Assembly: GCA_013397795.1 (NCBI GenBank)
Contig: VZTJ01000086.1
Coordinates: 565,626 to 629,625 of the forward strand
From: Orthonyx spaldingii
Lineage: Eukaryota; Chordata; Aves; Passeriformes; Orthonychidae
Direction: 5' to 3'
Length of the DNA stretch: 64,000 nt
Below the pieces are notes generated by a model, which worked only from the letters and a program-made list of their open reading frames with translations, was not told the origin of the DNA and ran no database searches. Shown here in pieces: positions 12,481 to 24,426 of this stretch (its first letter is position 1; each line of letters starts with the position of its first letter). Both the position numbers and the translations under genes were made by a program.

Positions 12481-14399
12481 TTATGAAACTTTTGCCATTC
12501 TTCTCCCAGGGTGAGTGAAAAAAAACACAGCGGAGAAGGGAGATACGAAAATTCAAAGTCTTGAACCGGCTGGTCAAAGAAGGAATTTCTGCAATATTTT
12601 GCATTTTGGGACTATTCATGCCCAGTGACTAATTCCTCCTTTCTCTTCATTATGAAGCCAAATTTGTTCCCTTCAAGAGACCTTTCCACCCCAACCCTTT
12701 CTCAAACTCCAGCCCTACAGTTCACAAGCAAATCTGGAAAACCATTCCTGCTCTCCAGGATATGTAGTTAATGGAGGAGAGCTGGAGAAAGACCTGGCCA
12801 CAGGTCCAGTGGGGCAACAGATGTCGCCTGCTGTCCCTTCCCTGAGCTCCTGATGAGCAGCTGAATGCTCAGCACCACAGCAGTCAGGCCCAGCTCAGAC
12901 ATCGTCCCTGACCCATGGACAGAGTCACCTGTCACCAGACCACCAAAAATGTCCCTCAGGTCAGCTGCAGGCTGACCCACCTGGCCAGAGATGTGGCAGC
13001 TCTCAGCCTCCCACTGTCCCTGCTCCCTGCTCCTTGTCCCACTGCTGGTGGATGTTTGCAGATGGTTCATCCCACCCCTGTCCTTCTCTGGAGTCCCTTT
13101 TCTCCTGCCTCTGTCCAGACATCAGCACTGCCTGTGCCATCCCCAGCATGCTCTGTGGGCCAGCCATGAGCTTCCTGCTGCCTTTCACCATCTCCTCCAC
13201 AAAGCCCTTGGCCCAAAGCCCTGTGGGCCAGGCTGATCCCCTGGAGATATCTGCCAGCACAGCCTGCCCGCACTCGCAGCTCTGCCTGGAGGCAGCTTTC
13301 CCAGTGGGAGGAGGGAGATGCTCACCCTCTCCTTCCTCCTGTTGGCACCCACTGCCCTAATCCCTGGGTCATGATGCATCTGCATCCCCTGAGCATGCCC
13401 AGGACATCCCTGGAGGTCCCCAGTGCACCCCGGAGGTCCCCACTGCAAGGCACCTCCAGCCCCCGAGGCGTCGCATCCCACCCACCGGAGCACCACGGGG
13501 GAGGTCACTGTGTTTGATGGCTCTGCCAGGGGACAGCTGGCTTGTTCCTGTTCCAAACCCCTTTCCTGAAGCTGCCAGCCCAGCTGGGAATCCTAACCCC
13601 ATCCCTCATGCCAGGCAGGGAGGGGAGGACAGGGATACCGTAGTGGGGAACCCCATGCTGCCCAGCACCACGGAGCAGCAGGGGCTGAGGGCAGGCAGGG
13701 GGGCTCAGATTTCAGTTTCTCTGCCCTTGGAAAGTCCATGCCAAGAGGATCTCAGAGCTGTTTGGACTCGTTTGCCTCTCCCCGCCTCTGCAGGAGGGTG
13801 TGGGTGAGATTCCACTTGCCAAGAGAGCCCCATGGCTTGTCCTTCTTGGCTGTTTGTGGCTCGGACCAGATCAGGTTTCTAAGCTCTTCCCTAGGCAGTA
13901 ACTTTGGTTTTGTTGGGTTGTTTTTTTAAAAATAAAAAAAATAAAAAAAAAAGCACTGATTTTTCTCCTTTCTCCACCCTCCCATCCTCCACCCTGCGAT
14001 TTGTGGCCTGGCCTGAAGATGGTGAACAAGCAGCAGTGCTCCAGAGCATAGCCAGGGCTGGGCCACCTCTGTGTCCACCCAAGTCCCCCCGAAAATGCCC
14101 CCGGGGCCCAGGCAGTCGGCAAGGGGGGCTCAGCATCCTCCTGCTGCACCCTGTCAAGCGACCTCCCTCTGGTCTTCTGCGTGTTCTAAGCTGGTCCCCC
14201 AAGAGAACACAACCCAGACAGGCAGGGGGGCAGTGCTGTGACCCTTTCAGCCCCCCCAGAAGATGTTTTCTGCTCCCTGCCCAGTGGCAGGCTGGCAGCA
14301 GCCGCCACCATGTGTCTCCGTCCCCCACTGCAAAAAGGGCTGGGAGCCCTTTCCCAGGGTGCTGTGGGGATGAATACAGCAGATAGCATGAGGTTCCCA
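12481..14399. other. Gene-free stretch
   Basis: No gene is seen. The first 250 bases are AT-rich, and the rest is GC-rich with CCCAGG/CCAGC words. A-rich low complexity lies at 13918-13952. Confidence 0.5.
13918..13952. repeat. A-rich low-complexity tract
   Basis: A T-run followed by A-runs broken by single T bases makes a near-palindromic A/T tract of about 35 bp. There is no retroposon body on either side. Confidence 0.85.
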
Positions 14400-14770
14400 G
14401 AGCAGGTAACATCCCCCTAATTAAGATAAATACTAATTAAGTCTGGGACTTTCAGAGAAGCCCTGGGAGCTGACTCCAACTCCTGTTGAATTTCAATGGG
14501 AACGAGACACCTGACTCCAGAAAAACCCAGCCTCTGATACTAAGCTTAAATGGGCCCTTCTCTAACATTGATATATTGCTGCTCTGTAACTTATGAGTGC
14601 CTTCCCGTATATCCGAGCATAACATCAATGTCCTGGAAATGCTAATAAGGAGCTTTAGGAGGGCAGCAGCGAACAGGCTCCAAGTCAGATGCCCGTGATC
14701 ATCCTGTGCTATTAAACATTATGGACAAGCTTTGAGCAGAGCTTACCCACATTGCACATGAAGCTCTGGC
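14400..14770. promoter_or_regulatory. Candidate homeodomain-site-rich regulatory block
   Basis: Within about 370 bp there are CCTAATTAAGATAAATACTA, ATTAAGTCTGGG, TTGATATATTGC, CCGTATATCCGAGC, GCTAATAAGGAGC and TATTAAACATTATGG. The block is AT-rich between GC-rich flanks, has no open frame over 60 codons inside it, and shows two TAATTA cores close together. It is a good enhancer candidate on sequence appearance. Conservation is untested. Confidence 0.4.
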
Positions 14771-15594
14771 TGAGCCCTGGGTGCATTGTGCATCCCTCCC
14801 TCCTTCTCCTCCTCTTCCTCCTCCTTCCCAGCTGTGGAGAGCTTATGCTCTCTTAGTCCCAGTCCTGTGCTCTCAAGGGGACACCCTTGCTGGGCTGAGC
14901 GAGGCGAGGGGACGGTGCACTCGTGGTAGCTGTTTCACACACGGAGCTGTGCCTGCTGGGAACAGCGTCCCGGAGAGCACCGAGGGACGGCAGCAGGGAG
15001 CAGACCCCCGGCAGCCACAGATGGATGGGGCTGCAGCAGATGGGGCTGCCCAGCCCATGCTCATGGATCCCTCCCCTGCCCTCCCTCCCTTGTCCGGTGG
15101 AAGTTGTGGGTCACCCCTGCCAGGACCACGCCATGAGGGCTGTGCTGGGTGGCCACAGCAGCAGGAGCCGTGTAGGGAGGTGGAGGGACATAACACGGGG
15201 TGTGGTGATGGAAAAAAATGGAAAGCACTTGGGTTTTTCGGTGCCGGCGATCCGGGATAGTGGAGCGCCAGCGCTGAGCTTGGGCGGCAGAACCATTTGG
15301 GAACTCCAGACCGTGAGACCCCTCCGTGAGCCACCACGTGTCCAGCTGGCTCAGACCCAGCATTGTGACGGACTGGACTTGGCCGGCCCATTGCCAGCCC
15401 AGAGGTCTGACAAACACAACCTCTCTGTCCTCCGGCCCCGCTCGCCAGCGCCTGTTTCGAATTAGCATTTCCCCTGCCCCCACCACCCGCCATTTGGGCA
15501 AAACCCTCAGCTGTCTGCCAGCAGTGCTGGGCCAGGGGAGACCAACCCCGGGAGCCCCGTTTGCTTTCCAAGGACTTTCCCAAGTCCCCGGTAC
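14771..15594. other. Gene-free GC-rich stretch
   Basis: GC-rich DNA with a 243-codon minus frame (14873-15604) and a 180-codon plus frame overlapping it. Neither shows a domain or a convincing splice context. A CTCCTCCT run lies at about 14800-14825. Confidence 0.45.
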
Positions 15595-16345
15595 ACTTTA
15601 GCAATTAGAGGGTTAAGTTTCCTCCCGGCCTCGCTGCATTAACTGGAAAGGAATGAAGTGTCAGGCATGTTCTCACCACAGCAGGCTGTTGGAAAGCAAC
15701 TCCCTTCTCCACGCACACACACCTCCCACTGCTGCGACCAAATTATTTTCTATCCTCCAGAGACCCAGTATGCCAGACAAAATCTGCAGCATGACTCTGA
15801 TTCATTGCAAAAGGATGCAGATGTAATATTCCCTTTTTTGCCGGGGCTTCTCACACGCTAATTCACACGGCATCTCGGCATTTCGAGTTTTACAGCTCTC
15901 CTGCTCTCTTTATTATTTTTTTCTTCGGAGGGCTCTGACGCCCCTCTCTGACCCTTGGCCCCGCGTCCTTTCTCCCAGCACCACCAAAATAAAGACACTA
16001 AGCCTCCCATCTCCAGCGTGCAAATAGGCAGCTCTCCCCAATGTGCTAATTAGCTGAGTGTTTGGAAGTAAATAGGTAAGATTGGTGGTAATTTCCTGGC
16101 TGAAGGGGTAATTATTTGTTTCAAACAGGCTGCAAAATAACCCCCGTAAGGTGAGATAGGAAACTAAATTCAAAAGAGGTTTCCTATTCCCACTAAGCAG
16201 GATTGAAAACTGGTTTGAAATTCCTTTTTTTATTTATAGTACATGGTATCCATGGAAACCTACAGAGGAGGTCATGGTAGCTAGGCCTCCGTTTCACCCT
16301 GCTCAGGGGATTACCGTTGCACAGTGGTACGCAGCCGTGTAAGAA
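15595..16345. promoter_or_regulatory. Long candidate regulatory block
   Basis: This block runs nearly 750 bp and holds AGCAATTAGAGGG, GCATTAACTGG, CAGATGTAATATTCCC, CACGCTAATTCACACGG, GTGCTAATTAGCTGAG, GGTAATTATTTGTTTC, AACTAAATTCAAAAG and TACATGGTATCCATGGAAAC. CpGs are kept inside AT-rich DNA and coding frames are short. Density and length are the highest I see in the window. The interpretation as a conserved enhancer is inference. Confidence 0.45.
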
Positions 16346-16929
16346 AGTAGATTCACAATTCCCCGCAAACAGCTCCCCCCACCAGCCCCCAGCCTCAGCC
16401 TTCCTGGAGGGCTGCAGGAGAGCTTTTGGGAGGTTCATAAATCTGTTCCGAGATGGGAAAGTGATGGGAACTGTGCCTCCGGCGTCCCCCAGAAGCGGGA
16501 GGCTGCCGGGAGCACGCCGGCTCCCCGCGGTACCCTGATGCGATGCGCTGCGGGACGGAGCCGCTCACGGCGCGGCAGCGGGAGCAGCGGGATGCACTTC
16601 CCCTCGCCTGGGCTCCTATCCCTGCTCCAAACCCCGCACGAAGGGGAGGAGCGCCGTGACCAACTTTTCACTTGGCTGAACCAAGTGAGGAAAGCCCAAG
16701 CGTGGTCCAGATCCTGCGTTCCCATTTGCCAGCAGGGATGTGCATGCAGGCCATCTTTTGCGTTCACCTTTCCCTGCTGTTCTCAGGAAAACCGTTGCTT
16801 TAGAGGAAAGCAGGGAAAGCATGGGGAGAGGAATGGTGCAGAAATGGCTGTGGGTTTTGGCCATGTGCCGGGGCCCTGGTGCTGGGCACTGCTCCCCTCA
16901 TGACTCCAGCAGGGAAAAAGGTTGCTTCT
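16346..16929. other. Gene-free GC-rich stretch
   Basis: A GC-rich, CpG-bearing patch lies at about 16480-16660, then ordinary sequence. No supported coding frame is present. Confidence 0.45.
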
Positions 16930-17150
16930 CACCTTCAGGAGCTATTTAGGCTCTCCCTGGTATGAACCTTTTGCCGCTGCAGGCAGGAGCGGCTTCCACG
17001 TCCAGCCTGGCTGGGTGTGATTTAGCAGGAGAGCGTGATCATTACTTTTTACGCCGTACGCAAACCCCGGTTCCAGCCCGTGGAGCGGCTGATGCGCCAC
17101 CAACACCCGCGAGCAGTGCAGGAGAAGGTGCGCGCAGCCAGCTCGCTCCC
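16930..17150. promoter_or_regulatory. Candidate regulatory block, coding-like frame noted
   Basis: Words such as GAGCTATTTAGGC, GCGTGATCATTAC and TTTTTACGCCGTACGCAAAC sit in CpG-bearing sequence. One plus frame gives a charged stretch around RKPRFQPVERLMRHQ (about 17060-17105), but there is no acceptor or donor pair I trust. A non-coding element seems likelier than an exon. Confidence 0.28.
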
Positions 17151-17309
17151 CCGTGCTGGCAAGGCCACAGCGCCGGGATGTTCCCCGGGAAGGCAGAGGT
17201 GGAACATGGAGCTGCTCCACAACCATTTTCCACCCAGCCCAGCCTGTCTCCCAGACAGCTCGCCATCCCCTTCAGCTCCCCGCGCTCTGCCCCAGCCGCG
17301 CGCAGAGCG

Positions 17310-17480
17310 ACATTCCGCCTGTGACCTTCACTAATTCACTTTCCCTCTCCACGCCGCATTCCCTCAGCTCGCAGAAGGACTCGCTTTTTCACACAGCATA
17401 AAAATAGCCTGCGCGAGGCGTTGCCAGAGGAAGCTGCGGGGCCAGCAGCGCACAGGCAGGCGGAGGAACCGGCTGCGCCG
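17310..17480. promoter_or_regulatory. Candidate regulatory block with MEF2-like core
   Basis: CACTAATTCAC and GCATAAAAATAGCC (MEF2/TATA-like) occur with several CpGs. It could be a small enhancer or a weak promoter. No gene start follows. Confidence 0.27.
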
Positions 17481-17689
17481 CGCGGGTCCCTGGCCCTGCT
17501 CACGCCACTCCTCGCCCCAGCAGGGAGCTCCCAGACCAGCCTCCCACCACCCAGACGCCCTTGGCCTCCTTAACACCCCAGCTTCTTCCTGCGCCGCTGC
17601 ATCGCTGTGTGCTCAGTCTTGGATGTGGTGAAATTCAGACGGTGGAGGTCAGCAGCAGGGAAATGCTGCTTCATCAACCTTCCCCCTTA

Positions 17690-17870
17690 AACTGAATGTT
17701 TTTCCCCTCAGTTTTGGGAAATTAAAGGCTGAAAGCATCAAATTTAGGTGAATTGCAAGGCAGATTTTCGAGGCTTTCTAAAGAAAAATTTATCCAAAAA
17801 ATAATTTCCATGTCCTTCATGGAAATGGCTCTGGTTTGAATATCTGTCAGTGGGAAATAGCACTGGAGCC
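17690..17870. promoter_or_regulatory. AT-rich candidate regulatory block
   Basis: GGGAAATTAAAGGC, ATCAAATTTAGGTGAATTGC and AAAAATAATTTCC occur within 180 bp of AT-rich DNA with no long ORF. Low confidence; it could also be old repeat. Confidence 0.25.
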
Positions 17871-18479
17871 ATCACCATCATGCAAAACTGAACTGTTGGT
17901 ACCAACCCGACTTTATGTTACCATAAAACACCTCCAGCTCCTCTTCTCTCCAACCCCTTACCTTGATTCTTCCTCTGCCATCCCTCCAGCTGGCCTGTGC
18001 ATGGCACCATATGACAACGGCCACCCCCAGCCACTTGCTCAGGCTTCGAGCCAGTACCGTGGTGTTTTCCCATTTTCTATCACCATCCCTAATGTGCCTT
18101 CCAGCCATCCCTCTGTTCTTCAGGTCCTTTCCTAGGCCTGCCCTTTGCCTGGGAGCATCTCATCTGTTGGGCAGGGCGTCAGCTGACAAGGGAGGAAGCC
18201 TCCACCTGTGAAGTAACCTCTGGACACACCTCTTGGCTGATTTGAGGAGGCGAATTGCATCCTAGAGCATCCTTTTCTCTCCAGCACTGGCTATAAATGC
18301 TGGAGACATCAAAAGGGAGGCAGAATGAGGCCAGCCCTGCTCTATCAAGTGACCAGCCAGTGCCATCACACTCCTCTGTGCTCCGTGTCAGACTCATCTC
18401 CTCTCCCTTTCCTGCCGCAGGGAGCCACAGCGCTCCCCAGCTCAACACAAAACCTGCATCCACCCCATGTGTCTTTCCT
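17871..18479. other. Gene-free stretch
   Basis: Nothing beyond ordinary sequence and short chance frames (up to 99 codons). Confidence 0.45.
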
Positions 18480-18840
18480 CACATTAAGTTCATCCCCACG
18501 GCTGGTGGTTTTCTAGAGCTCACCACAATTTTGTGCCTACCTTGACGCGTGCTATGCTATCGCCAGCACAGTCAATCAATCTTGCCTCGGCCAATAAGCA
18601 GGAGAGAAGTAATGTTTTTCCTACTCCCCCAGCTCTCTTCTCCTCCCGATCTCCATCAGGCACTCGGCAAGTTCACAAGGGCAGCCCGCTCTCGGTTTCC
18701 TTGGTCACGCACAGCAGCTTGCCCTCCTAGAGTAATAAAAACAAATGACACGTTGCTGGTTGTTGTCAGAGACGTTGCCAGGCCCCTCCGTGGAGAGCAG
18801 ATTTGGGGCGAAGGAAGCATTTGCATTGTTAGGTTCCTTC
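18480..18840. promoter_or_regulatory. Candidate regulatory block with CCAAT box
   Basis: ACCTTGACGCGTGCTATGC, AGTCAATCAATCTTGC, CGGCCAATAAGCAGG and GAGTAATAAAAACAAATGAC lie close together with kept CpGs. Paired TCAATCAAT (PBX/HOX-like) and CCAATAAG (NF-Y-like) motifs make this a plausible cis-element. Confidence 0.33.
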
Positions 18841-20129
18841 TTGGGCAGGTGGAGGAGAAGTTGCCAGTGGATGGGATTTGTCAGTGGATGTAATGCCAGA
18901 GCCACCTGAAAACGATGAGAAAAGACTGAGGAATGCAATCTATGTCTGCTCATAGATGCCAGCGATGGGGAAATGATGCTGGAACAGATTATCTGGGAGC
19001 AAGCAAGACCCAGAGGTGCCTGTGCCAGGTCCTGATGACTGTCAGAGGGGGACAAGCTCCCACTGTGTAATGCTGCACCTGGCACTGAATTTAGTCACCC
19101 TGGTGTGTGGACATCGGTTCTAAAAGGTGAAGAACAGATTAAACCTCCCTTGTGGCTGGAACCAAGACTTGCCCTGCTTCCATTTGCAGCATATCTTTGC
19201 TTTCTCCCAGTTCAGCATCCTCTACACACAGGCACATGGAGAAACACATGGACACACAACTGCATGGGAGGAGGCCCCAGGACCCCTGCAGAGCTGGAGC
19301 TTGGGAATTCAGGAGTTACTCAGGCCAGGAGCCCAGTTTTCCTTTAGCCCACATGTCACCTATACTGATGAAGACCCTATTAAGCTGCCCTCAGACTCAG
19401 GAGCCCTGCACTGCCTGTCCTGTAAGCTCTGCACCCCATCCCATGTGGGACTGAGCAGGCTGTGCAAGCCCCTGCACCCTGGGCAGCCAGCAGTGAGCAG
19501 CTCCCTGCCTGAAAGACTTCACTATCTGGTTGCTGATTCAGATACCAGTCTCTGCTCCAGGACGTTCCAAAGACTGCAGGAGGGGAGGGCTCACGACACC
19601 TTTATCTTTGGCTTTGCCTCTCCCTTTTTTCCTATTTTTATTAGCTGGGAGACAGCCCATCCTTTTTATAGCTCTGAATTCAAAGGTGATCAGATGAAAG
19701 TGGAGAGGGGATCCTGCATGGGTAGATGAGCAGCCATAAGGTCAAGGCACCTGAAGGGGAAGTTTCCAGCTTTCACAACCCTAAAGATTGTCCCATAAAA
19801 TTACTCATAAAATTAAAGTGGGTTTTTGGTTTCAAAGTCCTAAGAAACTTGAAATAGTCATCAGTCAGTTCTGGAATATGGGAAGCCTCAAACCCCTGGT
19901 TGTTGAAGCAGAGGTTAATGCTGAGCTGTAACGTCTGCTGGGGACACAATGGACACAGCAGTGCCTGGCTCAGCTCGGGGGTTATGGCTTAGGCAGTGGG
20001 TGATAAGTTGTTCTCACTATCACACTATGGATCTGAATTTCTTCAGTCAAATTCTTCCAAATAAAATACAGAGCCATCTTCTCAGAGGCTTCCACAGGAT
20101 TTACGAGGACTGGGTCCTCTCCAGTTTTC
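18841..20129. other. Gene-free stretch
   Basis: No supported gene. The 200-codon frame at 19127-19729 has no domain. A short AT-rich patch at 19590-19700 (CCTATTTTTATTAGC, CTTTTTATAGC) may be a small element. Confidence 0.45.
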
Positions 20130-20300
20130 TTTCTGTATCCAAGTGATGATTTAATTAATTGATGATCTAATTTCAGTCTGGAACTGAAGCTAACCTGCCG
20201 ATTTGTGAATTTGACCTTGGTACAGATTAACCACGGTGGCAGTTAGTGTTAGTTTAACAGTGTTCAGAACAGCTTTGCTGTGGTGATGCCTTCCCCGGAC
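20130..20300. promoter_or_regulatory. AT-rich candidate regulatory block
   Basis: GATGATTTAATTAATTGATG, GATCTAATTTCAGTC and GATTAACCACGGTGG (a RUNX-like ACCAC core) occur in about 170 bp. It is enriched for homeodomain-type cores. Confidence 0.3.
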
Positions 20301-20639
20301 TTTGCTTTATAAAAATCTCTCCACAGCAGGGTAAAAGCTGAGTGTGAGGGACAGGGATTCAGGCAGTTCCAAGCACCTCAGAGAGGGGGGAGCCCCTAGC
20401 TGCAAATGTCACTGTCATACCTATGGCAGCAAATGCCAGCTTTGAAGCAGGCAGGAGAGCTGATGTCGCTGAAAAACAGCCCAGGCAAAACTCGGGAAGG
20501 TTCCGCTCGGCGGCAGCGACAAGGTCACACAGCTCGTGGGGTGGAGGGAGAGGCTGCGTGGGGGAGGCCCCGGGGCAGCAGAGCTGTCCTGTGCTGTCAC
20601 TGCCAGGAAAAAGGAAGCAGCTCCAGGGACGTGACCTCT

Positions 20640-20965
20640 AGTGCCTCACACATGTCCGTGGTGCCAGCAAGTCCACGGAGCAGGGGTCGGACCTGGTGTC
20701 TGTGTGCACGTGGTAAGAGCCTCAGCACACACGCACCCCACACATCCTGTCACACCTGCCTGCAGCCTGCACAGCTCCAGGCGCTGTCCCTGCCACAGGC
20801 GCACACGTGCTGTCACACAGCCTGTGACACACACAGAGTGTGTATCCCAGGGCACAACATGCCTGCACACAACTTACACAGACACACAGCCTTTGTCCCT
20901 CACACACATGCACACGCATCCAGTGCACCTCTGTGCATGTGAACACACGTGTGCATGTACTCGCC
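20640..20965. repeat. Degenerate CA/TG-rich low-complexity region
   Basis: CACACA- and TGTGTG-type words are scattered through about 320 bp without a long pure array. The region produces long false frames on both strands (138 and 150 codons, rich in C/H/V). Confidence 0.6.
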
Positions 20966-21849
20966 AGGCACATGGGCTGTCCACCGTGCGCTCCCCACAC
21001 ACCTCCCACAGCCCCACTCTGCTCACCATCACCCTGGGCCAGGGCTGGTGCGGCCCCAAGTCCCTGGGCAGTCACTGGGCTGCTCCAGTCTGAACACAGA
21101 CCCACCCCAGGGATTTCCCTGAGCCTCACACCAAGCACAGGACCCCACCAACCCCCTCATGCCAATCCCCACTGCACCAGGCAGGATTACCTTCAGCCAC
21201 TGCCCAGCAGCTCTCTCCATCTCAGGGTGGCAATGTTTGGGACATTCCTGGCTGCCAGAAAACAAGACTGCATTAGGCAGTGCGGTGGGACCTGTGTGAG
21301 CTGGTGTTACAGGGTCCTGCCGGGTGGTGGGATGGAGGGGAGAGCTCAGAGCTGGCATGGGTCTGTGTGCACACCCACTGCCAGCAGGCCCAGCATCCCC
21401 ACACACCCCTTCCTACCAAGGGTCACCTCTGTGTGTGTCACTCCCTGTCCAACAAAACCGTGCTCTTGGTTCCCCGCACTGCCTCGGCTCCTTGTGCAGC
21501 CTGGGCACTGCCTGAGCCCTCCCAGCACCTCTTGCCCCGGTGGGTGGCACACACCAAATGGGCTCTCACTGCCTGGGGAAGTGAACCAAGGGCCACTCAG
21601 CTTTGGGATGGGGAGCTGGAGCTGCTCCCCTCGAGCCGCACCAGTGTGGTCTGCTGTGGCTCAGGGTGCTGCAGAAGAGGCCCGTGGAGCAGGGGCTGGT
21701 GCGCACAGCCAGGGGGAAGGACGGCACAGCCTCATTTTGCACAAGCCAAAGTGCAAATCCTCCGTGCCTGCGGCGGGAGCTGGGTTCCGCGTGGCCGTGG
21801 AGCTGCCCGCGGGCTCAGGGTGAGCATCCTCCCCGGGGCTCCGCGCTGA
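20966..21849. other. Gene-free GC-rich stretch
   Basis: A 327-codon plus frame (20840-21823) starts in the CA-rich repeat and continues as S/P/C/H-rich sequence without any domain. Competing frames of 189 and 125 codons overlap. I judge it non-coding. Confidence 0.45.
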
Positions 21850-22540
21850 GGAGGTGAAACCAGCCCGAGCTGCAGATCGCCGCTGGGGCGGGGGGATGGC
21901 TGCAGGCTAATAATATTCCGTGTCTCATTATGCCGCGTATTAAGCTGAAATTTGCAGATGCTCTAATCACCGCGAGGCATTCTGCGCACACAGCCTCCCT
22001 CCAGCCCGGCAGCGCTGTGCAAACACCGGAGGAGAAGCCCTGCTAACCATCCTGCCACATGGTGTCCTGGAATCTTTACAGACCATTTCACCTTCACAAA
22101 TAGCCTTGGAATGTCTGTGCATCGACAGCCCCTGCGGTAGCCAGATAGGCTCAGCCGCCTCCTCTGCAGCTCCCCGGGCCCCTCTTAAGCTTTTTCCCAT
22201 CACGCCATGCAGATGCGAGGCTCCGGAATTTACACCGGGGCTGGGTAAAGCACCTCACGTCGAATGTGATCTGCGCCCCAGGCTCGCAGGAAACGTGAAC
22301 TGTATTTTATAGAGGTTGAGGAAAGCTCCTGCCTGAATTGCTTTAATTTTTTTTTCCTCTCTCTGTCTTCTCTCTCCCTTCTTTTTTTTTTAATGATTTT
22401 CTTTACTTTTCCCAGATCCCTGCCCTCTGCCCTCCCCCGATCAAAGGGGGCACGCATTCAAATGCCGTGGGAATACTCGCTCCTTGCGTATTCTGGGCAA
22501 TCTCACGAGAAAAGCTGCTTGCTCCCCAGAGGTAGGGAAA
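21850..22540. promoter_or_regulatory. Long candidate regulatory block
   Basis: About 690 bp with GGCTAATAATATTCCG, GCCGCGTATTAAGC, CTCTAATCACCGCG, ACGTCGAATGTG, CTGTATTTTATAGAGG, TGAATTGCTTTAATTTTTT and GCATTCAAATGCCG (a palindromic ATTCAAATGC-type word like an octamer). CpGs are retained through AT-rich sequence. This is one of the strongest enhancer-like segments; conservation remains to be shown. Confidence 0.42.
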
Positions 22541-24426
22541 CACGGATGGACTGGGGTGTGGGAAAGAGGAGTGTGAAGCCTGAGGGTTCCCTGTGTGTGG
22601 GAAGGCAGGAGAGAGGAGCAGTGCGGGAAGGGTTAACCGGAGACTGTCCTTGCTGTTTTTTCCAGGCCTGGCTGCACCAGATTCTTCCATTTCTCTTGGC
22701 AGGGATTGAAACCGTGGGGCTGAGCTAAACACATGAGCCTGGAGAGTCCCTGTGCTCTGCCGGTGAGCAGGGCCCTGAGCGAGATGCTGCAGCTCATTAG
22801 CAAAGCAGCAGCTCGTCCAGGGCACGCAGGTGTCAGGCAGGCAGCAGCAACAGCAAAACAGAGACAAGGAGGCAGAAATGCAGCAAATGGGGAGTGTTTG
22901 CTGCTCTGGGCATGCACACGCACACAAACATGCACACGCACACAAACATGCACACGCACACCCATGGTTACTACAAGTAGCAGTGGAAAGGGAAACCTCG
23001 CCTGCTCTCTGTGTAGGGTCAGGAGTGAGGGTTTGGTAATAGAGTTCATCCCCCGTGCCTGGTGCTGCTTTGGGCCACCACCTTTACTCTCAGTTCATAT
23101 GGCATTTGGCAGCTTTTCCTTGCTGGGGGGTTGTGGTCTCCTTCACCCATCATCCCACCCTGGAGGGGTGATTTGGAATGATCAGGGACCCCCAGGCAAG
23201 GCCGTGTGCTGCCCACCTCTGGGCTGGCGAGACAGGGCGACCCAGGGAGCGCCGTGACCCGGGAAAAGGGCTGGGAATCATTCCCTGAGCGAGCACAATG
23301 GCTCCTGTCCTGGTGGCTCGTCTGGCTCGGCGCTCACAGTTGCCCAGGCGACTGCTCCTGGAAAAGCGCGCATGGCCGGAAAGGCTCTGGCTGCTGGTCC
23401 CGGCGGCTCCGCACCCCCTGCTCGCCCCTGGAGGGGCTGGCACTGCCCTGCAGCAACCCCTCTGCTCCCACCCCTGAGGGTGACCCCAGCGCCTGCCACT
23501 GCTCACACAGCCCGAGGTCTTGTCCTGTGCAGGTGCCCAGAATCCAGACCCAGATCTGCCTCTTCCAAAGAAAATCAGGGACAATCCTGACCCCCTTCCC
23601 ATGGATTGATCAGAGTTAGTGTGTGCTGCTGCCTCCACTGGCACTGCTGTGGGTGCTGTGCTGGGCGCTGGACGATGCTGCCCAGAGCAGCCAGGGACTC
23701 CTGATTGCTTTGGTGTTGGTCTGTCCTTCACCTAGGACATGTTTGTCCAGGTGGACCCTGAGCTGGATGGTCTGTGAGTTTCAGCTGCTTGGCCATGGTT
23801 TCCTGTAGCAATGGCAGGGAAGCAGGAAAACTCCTGGGCAGAGATCCTGGAGGAGCAGCAGGAGCAGAAGGATTCAGGGTCCTGTGAAAATCCACACAGG
23901 CATCCTCCAAAGAGGTGTCCCAGGTGCTGGCTCTCCCAACATCCCAGCCCTGGTCTGTCACATGTCACCTGGCTGTGTTCAGACACAGGGCAGCAGCCGA
24001 CAGCTGAACAGCCCCAAAGAGCAGCTGCTCCACGTCTGCCCAAAGAAACATCTTTGTGTCCTGTGGGCAGGGACAGGAAACGGAACACCTCTGGGGTGGG
24101 GACTCCAGCACCTCTGAAACACCTCATACGCCCACACAACCCAGTCTTGGAGGATCTGGCCAAACACACCCCTGCACCCTCCTCTTGCTGAGGCAAGGCA
24201 GCTCTGTGCTGCTTTGTCCCGTGGCTGGTGCTGACACTGCAAAGTGAGAAAGGCCAGGAGACCCCGAGCTCTTGGTCTGGGTCCCAGCTGGTGCCTCTGT
24301 GAGCACACAATGGAATCACTGCTTTTTGCACAGCAATCTCGACATCCTTCAGCCAGGGCCCGGAGAGCCCTTGCAGGTGGGCGCAGCCACTGGGGTGGAC
24401 CTGTGCTAAGCTGAGCATGGAAGCTT
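22541..24426. other. Gene-free stretch
   Basis: No gene is supported. Frames up to 228 codons (minus, 23732-24418) overlap opposite-strand frames and end near the CR1. Confidence 0.45.
22911..22966. repeat. 18-bp CA-rich tandem repeat
   Basis: The unit CATGCACACGCACACAAA repeats about three times with near identity. The minus strand encodes a false peptide of alternating V/C/R/H. Confidence 0.85.

Noticed and set aside
20840..21823. 327-codon plus-strand open frame
   Set aside because: It starts in CA-rich low complexity and reads as S/P/C/H-rich peptide; competing frames are almost as long.
22911..22966. CRISPR-like regular repeats
   Set aside because: The units are contiguous with no spacers and the DNA is vertebrate, so this is an ordinary tandem repeat.
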